Positions 52,537-60,544 of a stretch of 64,000 nucleotides of DNA are shown here, in pieces. The position numbers and the translations under genes were made by a program. How positions within the stretch are numbered: position 1 is the first letter of the stretch; each line of letters starts with the position of its first letter. The notes below the pieces were generated by a model. That model ran no database searches, was not told the DNA's origin, and was given only the letters and a program-made list of their open reading frames with translations. The DNA is from a virus: IMG/VR virus record IMGVR_UViG_3300041411_000178, positions 62,001 through 126,000 of that record. One strand, 5' to 3'.

Positions 52537-52608
52537 GGGTTGCGGCAGCTTACTACGGGGTTCTTGATCCTGAGTAAGCTCCGTGGTGTCGTAGTGCTGC
52601 GGTAACCC
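52537..52608 (+). ncRNA. Long structured hairpin in the 3-prime untranslated region of the capsid gene
   Basis: Bases 52537-52549 pair with 52596-52608 over 13 positions with one mismatch and one wobble. After a TT bulge, ACTACG (52552-52557) pairs with CGTAGT (52590-52595). A competing stem, GCTTACT (52548-52554) with AGTAAGC (52573-52579), would break the upper part. It begins three bases after the second stop codon and 21 bases before the terminator arms. No T-run follows, so it is not the terminator itself. Confidence 0.55.
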
Positions 52609-52629
52609 CTTCACAGGGATACAAACCTA

Positions 52630-52680
52630 AACCCCCTCTCCTGGCTTCGGTTGGGAGAGGGGGTTATGGCTGCATTTTCA
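52630..52680 (+). terminator. Hairpin terminator with recurring tail
   Basis: AACCCCCTCTCC (52630-52641) pairs with GGAGAGGGGGTT (52654-52665), with an inner GGC-TTCG-GTT loop, followed by ATGGCTGCATTTTC. Confidence 0.85.
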
Positions 52681-52702
52681 TTATTTGTTGTAATTTTTTA
52701 AA

Positions 52703-52714
52703 CCTACATTATTA
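52703..52714 (+). promoter_or_regulatory. Putative phage promoter element CCTACATTATTA
   Basis: Preceded by TTTTTTAAA and placed 56 bases before the next start. The 11 bases CCTACATTATT are identical to those at 2329, also with TTTAAA before it. Two near-identical copies 50 kb apart, both between terminator and gene, make a promoter likely. Confidence 0.5.
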
Positions 52715-52769
52715 GAGCAGACTACGTATTACAGATTGGCTTTTAAGGAAGTCGGCAGAGGTTCTAATC

Positions 52770-53906
52770 ATGACTACTGAATTGAATTGCTTCCAACTTA
52801 ACTACCGAATTACCAATATCTCCAGCAAAGAGATTATTGTGAAGATCAAAGGTGGGTTGAGTTACATTGTGCAACGTGGTAGTGAAGCCACGTATATCAA
52901 TGAACAACAAATCCACGTAGTCATCGAGAATGTCTTCTTGGACAATCTCATGATTGACGTGAACGCTGCTCTGACTAAACTGGACAAAGCCGTTTTGGTA
53001 GAGTTGAGTAAAGAACACGAACGTCTGAAGAAGACCAACAACGAATACCATCTTCGTATGCCGGTCAGTCTGCGTGTTTCGTTGGACCTGCACAAAGGCT
53101 TGGTGGAACGCAACAATGCGATCCATAGCGAGCTGATGGGCATTACCATGTACGTGGGTAGCGAGAACCTGAATCAACCCTGTCTCAATACCCCCGCGTT
53201 CACCATGCAGGAGCTCTTCGAGAATCCTGGTGACGAATCCATGCAGAGTAAAGGAGGACTGCACTACTTTGTTTATGTAAACGACCCACAACGGGTTAAT
53301 AAGCCACTCTATACGAACATCATGGGTGAATCGACTGAGGTACCGGTTGACTATGATGCTAACAAACAACCCGGATTGTATGTTGGTATTTCCCGCGGTA
53401 TTGAACCACGGGGGACCCAATATTACGCCTTCGGTGAATTGAATGACCAGAAACTAACACAGCTGGGATTATTCAAGACAAAAGCCGAGTGTGATTTAGG
53501 AGGCAATACAGAACGATTCTTGACGGCAGAGAGCAAGAATCGAGACCTTATTAAAGACGCCAACAGCATGCGTACCCAGATCCAAAACCTGACAGAGGCG
53601 TTGGGGAAATCTGAAACCAACGTTTTTCGCCTGAACACTGAGTTGATTAAAGTGAAAGACGAGCATAAGCTCGAGATAAATGCTATCAAGATGGAGCACC
53701 GCATGGAGGCTAACACCTTGAAGCATAGCGGCAAAATGGCATCGGACTTGTTCAAGTTCGAGAGCCGCATCAAGGATACAGTGAATAAGGCGAACACTGA
53801 GCTTGTAAAGCAAAAGGGCGCGCAGAATTCCTGGGGGGACTTTGCGAAAGCCGTAGGCACCTTGGCAGGTGTGGCAATCACGGGGTATAAGCTGCTAACA
53901 GCATAA
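52770..53906 (+). CDS. Hypothetical protein with coiled coil and hydrophobic C-terminus, 378 aa
   Basis: Starts after GAGGTTCTAATC. The N-terminal 240 residues look globular, with beta segments. Residues of about 255-345 are a long charged helix with heptad spacing (coiled coil). The last 20 residues (VGTLAGVAITGYKLL) are hydrophobic and may insert in a membrane. Codon use is lower in GC than in the capsid gene before it, suggesting lower expression and a separate unit. No family recognised. It precedes the RNAP beta N-terminal candidate by 10 bases, so it is co-transcribed with it. Confidence 0.65.
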   Translation: MTTELNCFQLNYRITNISSKEIIVKIKGGLSYIVQRGSEATYINEQQIHVVIENVFLDNLMIDVNAALTKLDKAVLVELSKEHERLKKTNNEYHLRMPVSLRVSLDLHKGLVERNNAIHSELMGITMYVGSENLNQPCLNTPAFTMQELFENPGDESMQSKGGLHYFVYVNDPQRVNKPLYTNIMGESTEVPVDYDANKQPGLYVGISRGIEPRGTQYYAFGELNDQKLTQLGLFKTKAECDLGGNTERFLTAESKNRDLIKDANSMRTQIQNLTEALGKSETNVFRLNTELIKVKDEHKLEINAIKMEHRMEANTLKHSGKMASDLFKFESRIKDTVNKANTELVKQKGAQNSWGDFAKAVGTLAGVAITGYKLLTA

Positions 53907-53916
53907 CGGAGCATCC

Positions 53917-55578
53917 ATGTCAGGTAAACTAGCCAGAGCCATTGATAACTCAATGCCACGGTTCAACTCAACGATCACAGAGGGGTTTCATCAGAACGAG
54001 TTCGAAGGTGCCGTACACTATTACGAGAATGCTCTACGGATGATCTTTAAGAGCATCGAAAAGCGTGGCGTCTTCTTTAAAGGTGTGGATGAGGTCGACC
54101 CTGATGAATATATCAATCACCTGATTCAAAGCAGTACGAAGTTGTTCGATATCCACAAGGAAACACTCTACCCGGTTAAGCTGAAGTTTGAATACCGTAA
54201 TCGGGCGGGTGACATCATCGAGATGCAGCAGTACACCATGTTGGCGTACACTGACGTTTACGGCGACCTGTGGTTGCGTGGTACGCAATACAGCTTGCAG
54301 ATCGTGCTGGCTGAACGCGGTCTACCGGTCACTAAAGAGAATGCCTTGTTTGTTAAGGTGTTGGGCTTTAAGTTCAAGATCGGTACCGAACACTTCAAGT
54401 TCTCCCAGGTTTTCACCGACACGGGTAACTTGACGTACAAGACCACCGAGCTGAACCTGGCGGCTAACCGCTTCTACAGCCCGACTGAGTCTCGCAAGAT
54501 CAACGACACCAAAACCCCAATGCCATTGCTGGCGTGGTACACGTTTGCGGACATGGGGTTCAGTAAGGCGATTGACATCTTTGGGGAATGCGACTATGAG
54601 ATCGCACCTATTGAAGTACTGATCGCTGAGTGTCGTCCGGAAGACCGCTGGGAGATCTTTACCCGCGCCAGCCGTTCTGGGAATGCCAAGTACCTGGGGG
54701 AGTTTGTTCCTCACGACTACGGCATTGCAATACGTAACAAATCGAGCAAGCGTAAAGAACTCAGCGCAATGGGCTTGCAGTATGCCAGTGCGCTGTTGTT
54801 CGTAGTTGACTGCCTTTCGTCGTACTTCGATATTGACAACATCGATAACCCGGATTATTGGAAGTTGATCATTGGTCGTTGCTCGGTTAAGTCCGGTGAC
54901 AGCAATGATTACATCATGCGCTTGATGAATGAGCACTTTGATTCCATTAACGAGTACCTCGACGAAGATTCGATCAAGAAGTTTGCCAGCCAGTCGATCG
55001 TAGTAAGCAACATGTTCGAGTTGTTTAACTACATCATTGCTAACCGCAGTGAGATTGTGCAAACCACGGATCGCGCAGACATGTTCCACAAGGAACTGGC
55101 GAGTTTGGAGTTTACGTTGGACAAGCTGATTACAGCCGCCAACAAGTTCAAGCACGAGATCAAAAACAACTCCGAGCTTAACCAGAAAAAGGTTGCTCGT
55201 TTCCTGACCAACAACTTTCACATTAAGGAGATTGACAATTCACGTACAACCAATCTCATTCAGGAAGCGACACCAACCGATTGCCCGTATGTGGACTATG
55301 TGTTGGGTTGTATGCCTCAGCATCGTGTTTATACGAATTCGACCAAAGCGAAGAAGCGCGGTGAGTTTGATCCCACCGACAGTGCAGGCAGCGCGCATGC
55401 GAGCATTGCATTTGTAAACAGCTTCCTCCGGGTAACTGGACCCTATCCGGACGGTCGAGGCTATCTCAATCCATGTGTATATCTCATTCAAGGCAAAACA
55501 ACAGCGTTGGATCCATCGCTGAAGTGGCTGTTCGAGAAGACGGATAAACGCCTACGCTACCGCGAGCCCTTTGCTTAA
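53917..55578 (+). CDS. RNA polymerase beta subunit, N-terminal fragment candidate (phiKZ gp123 type)
   Basis: The 553-residue protein follows the capsid gene region, where phiKZ keeps gp123, the N-terminal beta part of the non-virion polymerase. DLWLRGTQYSLQIVLAERGL at about 111-130 resembles the beta segment in which a GTERVIVSQ-like motif is followed by the rest of the N-terminal core. YPVKLKFEYRNRAGD precedes it in the expected order. No beta C-terminal motif is present, as fits a split subunit. The match is weak by eye and depends partly on gene order. If right, it pairs with the 7409 protein. The alternative is an unrelated structural protein. Confidence 0.6.
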   Translation: MSGKLARAIDNSMPRFNSTITEGFHQNEFEGAVHYYENALRMIFKSIEKRGVFFKGVDEVDPDEYINHLIQSSTKLFDIHKETLYPVKLKFEYRNRAGDIIEMQQYTMLAYTDVYGDLWLRGTQYSLQIVLAERGLPVTKENALFVKVLGFKFKIGTEHFKFSQVFTDTGNLTYKTTELNLAANRFYSPTESRKINDTKTPMPLLAWYTFADMGFSKAIDIFGECDYEIAPIEVLIAECRPEDRWEIFTRASRSGNAKYLGEFVPHDYGIAIRNKSSKRKELSAMGLQYASALLFVVDCLSSYFDIDNIDNPDYWKLIIGRCSVKSGDSNDYIMRLMNEHFDSINEYLDEDSIKKFASQSIVVSNMFELFNYIIANRSEIVQTTDRADMFHKELASLEFTLDKLITAANKFKHEIKNNSELNQKKVARFLTNNFHIKEIDNSRTTNLIQEATPTDCPYVDYVLGCMPQHRVYTNSTKAKKRGEFDPTDSAGSAHASIAFVNSFLRVTGPYPDGRGYLNPCVYLIQGKTTALDPSLKWLFEKTDKRLRYREPFA

Positions 55579-55602
55579 TCCAGGGGGTGTTAGGAGTGTG
55601 TA

Positions 55603-57930
55603 ATGATTAAACCATCAAACCCAGCTGCTGTGCAGATTCCAGACGGGAACAACATGGGCGGTAACAACCCCATGAACCCGATGAATCGCACAGGTTATCA
55701 AAACCCGCTGCAAAACAATAACGCCAACCTGTCTCCAGGCGACGTTATTCGCAACATCATGTCGCAAAACCTGAACAACACCAATGCTCAGAGCGGCGGT
55801 GGTTTTAACTGGGGCGGTGTGGCTGGCAGCCTTTATGAAGATGATGCGCTGCGGTCACTCCGTACCAGTCAGGAAAACGATCCAACCAGCAACGCGTACT
55901 TGATTGACCGGGTCGCTGGTGCAATGCAGATGTTCTTGCAACAAGTGTATCACCGTGCTGGTCCTTTCTTTGAAGAGTACCGCAAAGCTCGTGAAGACTT
56001 CCGTCAGAACGAGATGCAACAGATCGATGAAGTTCGCAATGCGTTTATTGAAGACGTTAACAAGCAGCACGAGTTTACTCGCGTTATCGCGATCAATGCC
56101 ATGCCGTTCTTTGGCAAGGGGTTGATTGAGCTGCTGCGTAATGGTAACCGTGATCAGCTGCAACAGGCTGAGTATTTGAACACGGCGTTCATTGCGTGCC
56201 GCAACGTTTTGTTCTTTGAAATGGTTAACTGGTTGATGAAGTCGCCTAACGGGCGTCGTTTCACTAACCGTCTGCCGAAAGCTATTACTGCGCGTATCGC
56301 TAACTTGGAGAACTTCAAGGAAGCGGCTGCTGCTGTATACGACGTCTTTAACCAGACCTCGCCATACAACAACCTGGAGTTCAAACGTCCAGAGTCTACC
56401 CGTACCGATTACAACATGCTTTATGGTCCGGCGTCAGATTACGTTCAACGTTCGTTTGAGCCGCAGGCGCCTCAATCCTCGACGTATCAGGATGAGGCCA
56501 TGCAGGATATCTACCGCATGATCAGTATTAACGCAAACAACCGGGGACAGTTCTCTCGCCCCACACAAGACAGATCACTTGTTATTGGAGGTGAGGTTAT
56601 GCAAAGTTGGGATGAAGTTCGTCAAGATTTCAACAACCTGAACCCGGGCAACCGCGGTGAGTTCCGACTCAACCGGTTCTTCTACAACATCGGTAAACCG
56701 AATCACTACTTCATCCCGGAGAGTGACTGGAAGAAGATCCAACACGCGTATCGTCGTCACGAGGAACAGAAGGCAGAGGAAACGGTTCTCAAAGACTGCT
56801 TCCGTATTGTCATCATCGACCTCGACAACGACAGCGGTTGGTTCAGTACCATCGTCCGCAAAGAGGGGCTCGATATGCAAACTGTCCTCACGGACCCAGC
56901 CAAGCTGTTACCACTGCTGGAAAACCCAGACGAGTTGGACGACTCCTGGGTAGTTAAACCGTTCCCGCTGGAAGACGTCGTGGTTGAAAAGACCATGGAC
57001 ATTCCAATCGAAACGGTTGAGAAGATGGAAAAGGCTGTTCCACTGATTGCTGTTGCCGATCCAATCATCAGCAACTCCAGCAAACAACTGGAAAGCATCA
57101 TGGACACCGCCAACGATCGCCTGACCAAGAACTTCACCAAGGTCAACGCCGTCGGCTTCCACGCTGTCAACTGGGACACGTACAAGTGTGTGTCGAAGGA
57201 AGAGAAAGACACGCTGCGTGAAGATCTGATGTTCCTGTTCAAGGACAACGACGATCGCGCAAGCTTTGTCAATGCGGTAGCTGCTGTTGGTCGTTATGAT
57301 GTGCAGAACAAAGTCAGCAACGAGCTGATCCGGTTCATCGGTACACATCTGACCCAAGTGCTCAACAACTGGCTGATCAACTGCGCGGGTTACAACCCGA
57401 ACAAGAACGGCCGCGGTCATCTGTCGGTTAACAACATCCTGACCGACTACCGTGATCTGATTGACTGGCTCAAGCAACACGATCCAGAAACCATGCTCCA
57501 CCTGGTGGAAGTTGAGAAAGCAAACTATCTCAACGAGTCGGTTCGTATGTTCGACTACATCAACCCGTATGTACTGGCTGAAGGACAAGAACCTTCGATT
57601 ATTGATCTGATCAATACCGAACTGGAACTGGTTGTCGGCCGTCACATGTACGTCAATGTGATCAACAAGCGTACGGGTCCTGCTTACACCGAAGCCAATG
57701 TGCCGGTGCGTATCAAGCGCAGCAAGTGGCCTGAATACTTCAAGATGGTTGAAGATGGCTTCGACGAAACGATGACCGAAGACGATGATGTCATGGTCAC
57801 CGACAAACTGCTGCGTTTCACCGAATCCGGTGGCACGTGGTTGTTCAGCTATTCCACGATCGACCGCAACGTTGCGACGCTGCGTTTTGTATCGCGTGAA
57901 AAGCCGCTGTGCCTGCTGTCCCTGAGCTAA
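55603..57930 (+). CDS. Large protein of unknown function with Asn-rich N-terminus, 775 aa
   Basis: Starts after TTAGGAGTGTGTA. The first 70 residues are Asn/Gly/Pro/Met-rich and disordered (NNMGGNNPMNPMN), echoing the 5413 protein. The rest is a large helical body with an acidic central stretch at about 455-500 and a beta-rich C-terminus. No membrane segment or enzymatic motif is seen. It is co-transcribed with the RNAP candidate 24 bases upstream and ends at a hairpin. It could be a large structural or expression protein; I cannot decide. Confidence 0.6.
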   Translation: MIKPSNPAAVQIPDGNNMGGNNPMNPMNRTGYQNPLQNNNANLSPGDVIRNIMSQNLNNTNAQSGGGFNWGGVAGSLYEDDALRSLRTSQENDPTSNAYLIDRVAGAMQMFLQQVYHRAGPFFEEYRKAREDFRQNEMQQIDEVRNAFIEDVNKQHEFTRVIAINAMPFFGKGLIELLRNGNRDQLQQAEYLNTAFIACRNVLFFEMVNWLMKSPNGRRFTNRLPKAITARIANLENFKEAAAAVYDVFNQTSPYNNLEFKRPESTRTDYNMLYGPASDYVQRSFEPQAPQSSTYQDEAMQDIYRMISINANNRGQFSRPTQDRSLVIGGEVMQSWDEVRQDFNNLNPGNRGEFRLNRFFYNIGKPNHYFIPESDWKKIQHAYRRHEEQKAEETVLKDCFRIVIIDLDNDSGWFSTIVRKEGLDMQTVLTDPAKLLPLLENPDELDDSWVVKPFPLEDVVVEKTMDIPIETVEKMEKAVPLIAVADPIISNSSKQLESIMDTANDRLTKNFTKVNAVGFHAVNWDTYKCVSKEEKDTLREDLMFLFKDNDDRASFVNAVAAVGRYDVQNKVSNELIRFIGTHLTQVLNNWLINCAGYNPNKNGRGHLSVNNILTDYRDLIDWLKQHDPETMLHLVEVEKANYLNESVRMFDYINPYVLAEGQEPSIIDLINTELELVVGRHMYVNVINKRTGPAYTEANVPVRIKRSKWPEYFKMVEDGFDETMTEDDDVMVTDKLLRFTESGGTWLFSYSTIDRNVATLRFVSREKPLCLLSLS

Positions 57931-57944
57931 GTCTCTAGATAGAA

Positions 57945-57997
57945 GTAACCTACCGGGGCTACCCGGTAGGTTACGGTCTATTACGCATTTTGTTTTT
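57945..57997 (+). terminator. Hairpin terminator with variant tail
   Basis: Perfect 13-bp arms (57945-57957 and 57962-57974) with loop GCTA, followed by GGTCTATTACGCATTTTGTTTTTTTA. Confidence 0.85.
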
Positions 57998-58021
57998 TTA
58001 AGATACAGCCGGTTTCACGTC

Positions 58022-58029
58022 TATATTAC
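58022..58029 (+). promoter_or_regulatory. Putative early promoter element TATATTAC
   Basis: TATATTAC is exactly the conserved element described for phiKZ early promoters, which are read by the virion RNA polymerase. It is preceded by C and stands 56 bases before the next start, after a terminator. The assignment uses published knowledge of phiKZ promoters; its function in this phage is inferred. Confidence 0.6.
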
Positions 58030-58085
58030 TTGGGTGATTAAGACAATTAAGTCTTTCATAATTAAACCCAATGGGAGTTACAACT

Positions 58086-58418
58086 ATGTCCACTATGTCT
58101 CAAGCAGATCGCGCAGCAGCAATGAAAGCATTCAGCGGCGAACGTGATACTGGCGTACGCGTTGGTCAAATTGCCGGCGTAGCTGGTGCACTGGTTGGTG
58201 CAGCGGCATGTGTATCCCAGGGTAGTTCTCTGGGCAGTGGCCTCGCAGGTGGTGTAGCCGGTGCAGTAGCCGGTTATGCAGTTGGTACCCTGTGGGGTGT
58301 AGCAGAACTGAACGCTACTGGCAAGATCATCAGCGGCACCATGTCTGGTCTGTTCGGTGTAGCAGTAGCCAGCTCGGTCTGCTCGATCGTTGATTGTTTC
58401 GTTAACGAGCCTCAGTAA
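58086..58418 (+). CDS. Small glycine-zipper membrane protein, 110 aa
   Basis: ATG 58086 (GGGAGTTACAACT upstream) is preferred over 58071. After a 25-residue charged N-terminus, there are two Gly/Ala-rich hydrophobic segments with small-residue spacing (VGQIAGVAGALVGAAACV and GLAGGVAGAVAGYAVGTLW), then a third, weaker one (ISGTMSGLFGVAVASSV). Such glycine zippers pack helices in membranes. The exact early promoter element upstream suggests early expression. A membrane or holin-like role is possible but unproved; early timing argues against lysis. Confidence 0.7.
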   Translation: MSTMSQADRAAAMKAFSGERDTGVRVGQIAGVAGALVGAAACVSQGSSLGSGLAGGVAGAVAGYAVGTLWGVAELNATGKIISGTMSGLFGVAVASSVCSIVDCFVNEPQ

Positions 58419-58453
58419 TTCCACTAGGCTCTTATTAAAGGAGTTTTAAAAAG

Positions 58454-58714
58454 ATGGTCGCTAAGATCTTTGACAAGCTGATGGGTTTCTCCACCAGCGA
58501 CTTTCCTAAGTCTGAAGTCGAGTTGGTTCGGTTTCGCACTATGTTGGAAGTTCTGCGGAACAGTGCAGTTGCAGATCGCGACCAGGAACTCCTGGAGAAC
58601 CGCCTCTACAACCCACTGGTTAAAATGGAAGTTCAGCAATTTCCGAAGACACTGAAAGATCACATGGTGTTCAACGGCAATCTGCTGAACCTGTTCACGG
58701 CCAGAGCGGCCTAA
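58454..58714 (+). CDS. Hypothetical small protein, 86 aa
   Basis: Starts after AAAGGAGTTTTAAAAAG, 35 bases behind the membrane protein gene, and ends at a hairpin with a T-run. Soluble helical protein with a few aromatic residues. No motif. Probably co-transcribed with the 58086 gene from the early promoter-like element. Confidence 0.6.
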   Translation: MVAKIFDKLMGFSTSDFPKSEVELVRFRTMLEVLRNSAVADRDQELLENRLYNPLVKMEVQQFPKTLKDHMVFNGNLLNLFTARAA

Positions 58715-58720
58715 GCGGTG

Positions 58721-58757
58721 AATAAAGGGGAGGTCACACTTCCCTTTATTTTTTCTC
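58721..58757 (+). terminator. Hairpin terminator
   Basis: AATAAAGGGGA pairs with TCCCTTTATT around GGTCACAC, followed by TTTTCTC. The A-rich left arm also lets the hairpin act in reverse. Confidence 0.75.
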
Positions 58758-58776
58758 TCCTTATAAGGAAGCAGCC

Positions 58777-59142
58777 ATGTTACTTAAACTTCATCACCCA
58801 GCTGTAATGGGCGCATCGGTGATTGACCAGATTCTGGACTATGTAACAGGGATGATCGTCGTGAATGCGTGGCCAGATGATATCCGTAACTCCAAGGATA
58901 TTATCACTGAGCTACGTATTGTAGTAAGTGAAGATGATTTTCTTGCTACACTGAATCACTATCACGCTTTCCTCTATGTAGGAACGCCTGAGACACTCCC
59001 CAGGACGTTTGCAAGCTTCTACCGGCACCAGCCCTTTAAGGATTGGGTCATCCTCCTTAAACCTAAGGATAATCGCCTAGCCGATCCTGTCTACATTTTC
59101 TCGGCTAACAACCCTACTCCTCCATCCCCTACGCTTCATTAG
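58777..59142 (+). CDS. Hypothetical protein, 121 aa
   Basis: Starts after AAGGAAGCAGCC, close behind a terminator, and ends 9 bases before the next gene. Mixed alpha/beta protein with a Pro-rich C-terminus (NNPTPPSPTLH). No domain recognised. Part of a small-gene cluster between the large unknown gene and the portal. Confidence 0.6.
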   Translation: MLLKLHHPAVMGASVIDQILDYVTGMIVVNAWPDDIRNSKDIITELRIVVSEDDFLATLNHYHAFLYVGTPETLPRTFASFYRHQPFKDWVILLKPKDNRLADPVYIFSANNPTPPSPTLH

Positions 59143-59151
59143 GAGAACTGC

Positions 59152-59739
59152 ATGACTGACATGAGCGAAGTACCAGAAAAGTGCTACAAGCATTTGACTG
59201 ATGAAGACCTGGCGATTCTGCTGGGAGGCTATCGGGTTATCAATTACAAGGATACCCCAGATCGGCTGAAAGGTGTTGACGTGCCTACTGGGCTGGAACT
59301 TGTTTACGAGATCCAGCGTCGTCTGAAGTTGTCGGGTCCTAACATCAGTTGGGATCAGGCGGTCGATCGTCGAGCACCTGTGGTAGAGGAAGAACCATAC
59401 GGCCTGCCACAGTCGTTTTCCTTGGCAGGATTACTCACAGATGAAGGTCGCTTACTTAAACAGTTCAAGCTGATTCTTCATGGACTGACGCTTTATAAAA
59501 CATACCCTGATTCGTGGCCTGACAGCATACAGGTGTTTGAGCAGTTCAAACAATTCCTGACGGATCAGCGTGAGGGTGCCATAAGAGTTAATAAGCCTAC
59601 TGTTGATCTGGTGGTTGTTATTCCAAAGGAAGATAACGCGGTCCTGCAAGAGATCAACCGTCTCAACAGTGAAAGCGGTCTACCGCGAGCGTTCTGTTTT
59701 GTGGCTTACCGTTATAACCTCGAAGAAGTTATGTACTGA
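59152..59739 (+). CDS. Hypothetical protein, 195 aa, related to the next gene
   Basis: Starts after TAGGAGAACTGC. The N-terminal part KHLTDEDLAILLGGYRVINY and VPTGLELVYEIQRRL resemble LNNGDVANLLANHRLVQV and FPTGDGLIAEIKERL of the 59836 protein, so the two look like paralogues with different C-termini. No membrane segment. Function unknown. Confidence 0.65.
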   Translation: MTDMSEVPEKCYKHLTDEDLAILLGGYRVINYKDTPDRLKGVDVPTGLELVYEIQRRLKLSGPNISWDQAVDRRAPVVEEEPYGLPQSFSLAGLLTDEGRLLKQFKLILHGLTLYKTYPDSWPDSIQVFEQFKQFLTDQREGAIRVNKPTVDLVVVIPKEDNAVLQEINRLNSESGLPRAFCFVAYRYNLEEVMY

Positions 59740-59744
59740 GATAA

Positions 59745-59788
59745 CTGTGCCGGGTGACCGGCACAGCAAGTCTTCTTTATTTTTTGCA
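59745..59788 (+). terminator. Hairpin terminator
   Basis: CTGTGCCGG (59745-59753), loop GTGA, CCGGCACAG (59758-59766), then CTTCTTTATTTTTTG. Confidence 0.85.
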
Positions 59789-59835
59789 TTAACATCCTTT
59801 GTAGAAACCCATCCGTAACCAAAGAGAGAGAACCG

Positions 59836-60471
59836 ATGTCTAATACTTATCCGCATCTCAACAATGGTGACGTGGCCAACCTGCTGGCTAACCATCGTCT
59901 CGTGCAAGTGAACCCGGTCGAGCAGCGTTACGCTAACGATCCGTTCCCGACTGGCGATGGCCTGATCGCAGAGATCAAAGAGCGTCTGAACTCGGCCCCT
60001 GGTGATCTGGGTGGCCTGCCATCCGAAAACGAGCCGGTTGTTCAGCGTATGACGCCTGAAGCCGCTCTGAACAACGTCACCTCGATCTCCGACCTGGACA
60101 CCCTGACCGATCACTACTCGGCTCTGCTCATCGAAGCAGCCCCACTGGTGGAAGGCAACGAACTCGCTGATGCCATCGGTGACCTGAAGTCCCGCGTGCT
60201 GACCGTGGTATCTGAAGGTCTCGAACCAGTGCGTATCGAAACTCCGGCCAAAGGCCAGAGCGATGCTGAACTGGTAACCCTGTATAACGGCATCAAAAGC
60301 CTCGAAGACCTCGAAGCTGCACTGAGCGCCGAACACGGTGAAGAAGTTCTGCTGGCTATCGTTGGCATGACTGACCGCATCCGTGCTTCCGTCATCGCCG
60401 CACTGCCCCCTGCTGAGAAAGTAGCAGAAGAACCTGCACCTGAGCAAGAACAAGCTTCTGACCAAGCGTAA
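59836..60471 (+). CDS. Acidic protein, 211 aa, paralogue of the 59152 gene
   Basis: Starts after AAAGAGAGAGAACCG. The protein is acidic, with codon use as biased as the capsid gene, so it may be abundant. Its N-terminus resembles the previous gene (see 59152), while residues 80-210 are helical and end in a Glu/Pro/Ala-rich disordered tail (EEPAPEQEQASDQA). No motif. It ends at the hairpin shared with the portal gene. A virion or assembly role is suggested by expression style and position only. Confidence 0.65.
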   Translation: MSNTYPHLNNGDVANLLANHRLVQVNPVEQRYANDPFPTGDGLIAEIKERLNSAPGDLGGLPSENEPVVQRMTPEAALNNVTSISDLDTLTDHYSALLIEAAPLVEGNELADAIGDLKSRVLTVVSEGLEPVRIETPAKGQSDAELVTLYNGIKSLEDLEAALSAEHGEEVLLAIVGMTDRIRASVIAALPPAEKVAEEPAPEQEQASDQA

Positions 60472-60482
60472 GCAGCCATAAG

Positions 60483-60538
60483 GCTAACCCTCCTACCCCG
60501 CAAAGGGTAGGAGGGTTAGCTATGTGGTTTTTCTTTTT
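60483..60538. terminator. Bidirectional hairpin terminator
   Basis: Perfect 16-bp arms (60483-60498 and 60505-60520) with loop CGCAAA, followed by GTGGTTTTTCTTTTTTG. On the minus strand the portal gene transcript continues through CCTTATGGCTGCTTA, the recurring tail. Confidence 0.85.
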
Positions 60539-60544
60539 TGCTAC

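Noticed and set aside
52537-52608. tRNA-like element after the capsid gene (GGGTT...AACCC with GGTTCTTGATCC inside)
   Set aside because: There is no valid D arm or anticodon arm and the T loop does not fit; the main pairing is one long hairpin.
50314-52614. A 766-codon open frame on the minus strand across the whole capsid gene
   Set aside because: The amino acid composition is His/Val/Gln-rich and not protein-like, and there is no ribosome site. It results from the biased codons of the capsid gene, which rarely create stops on the other strand.
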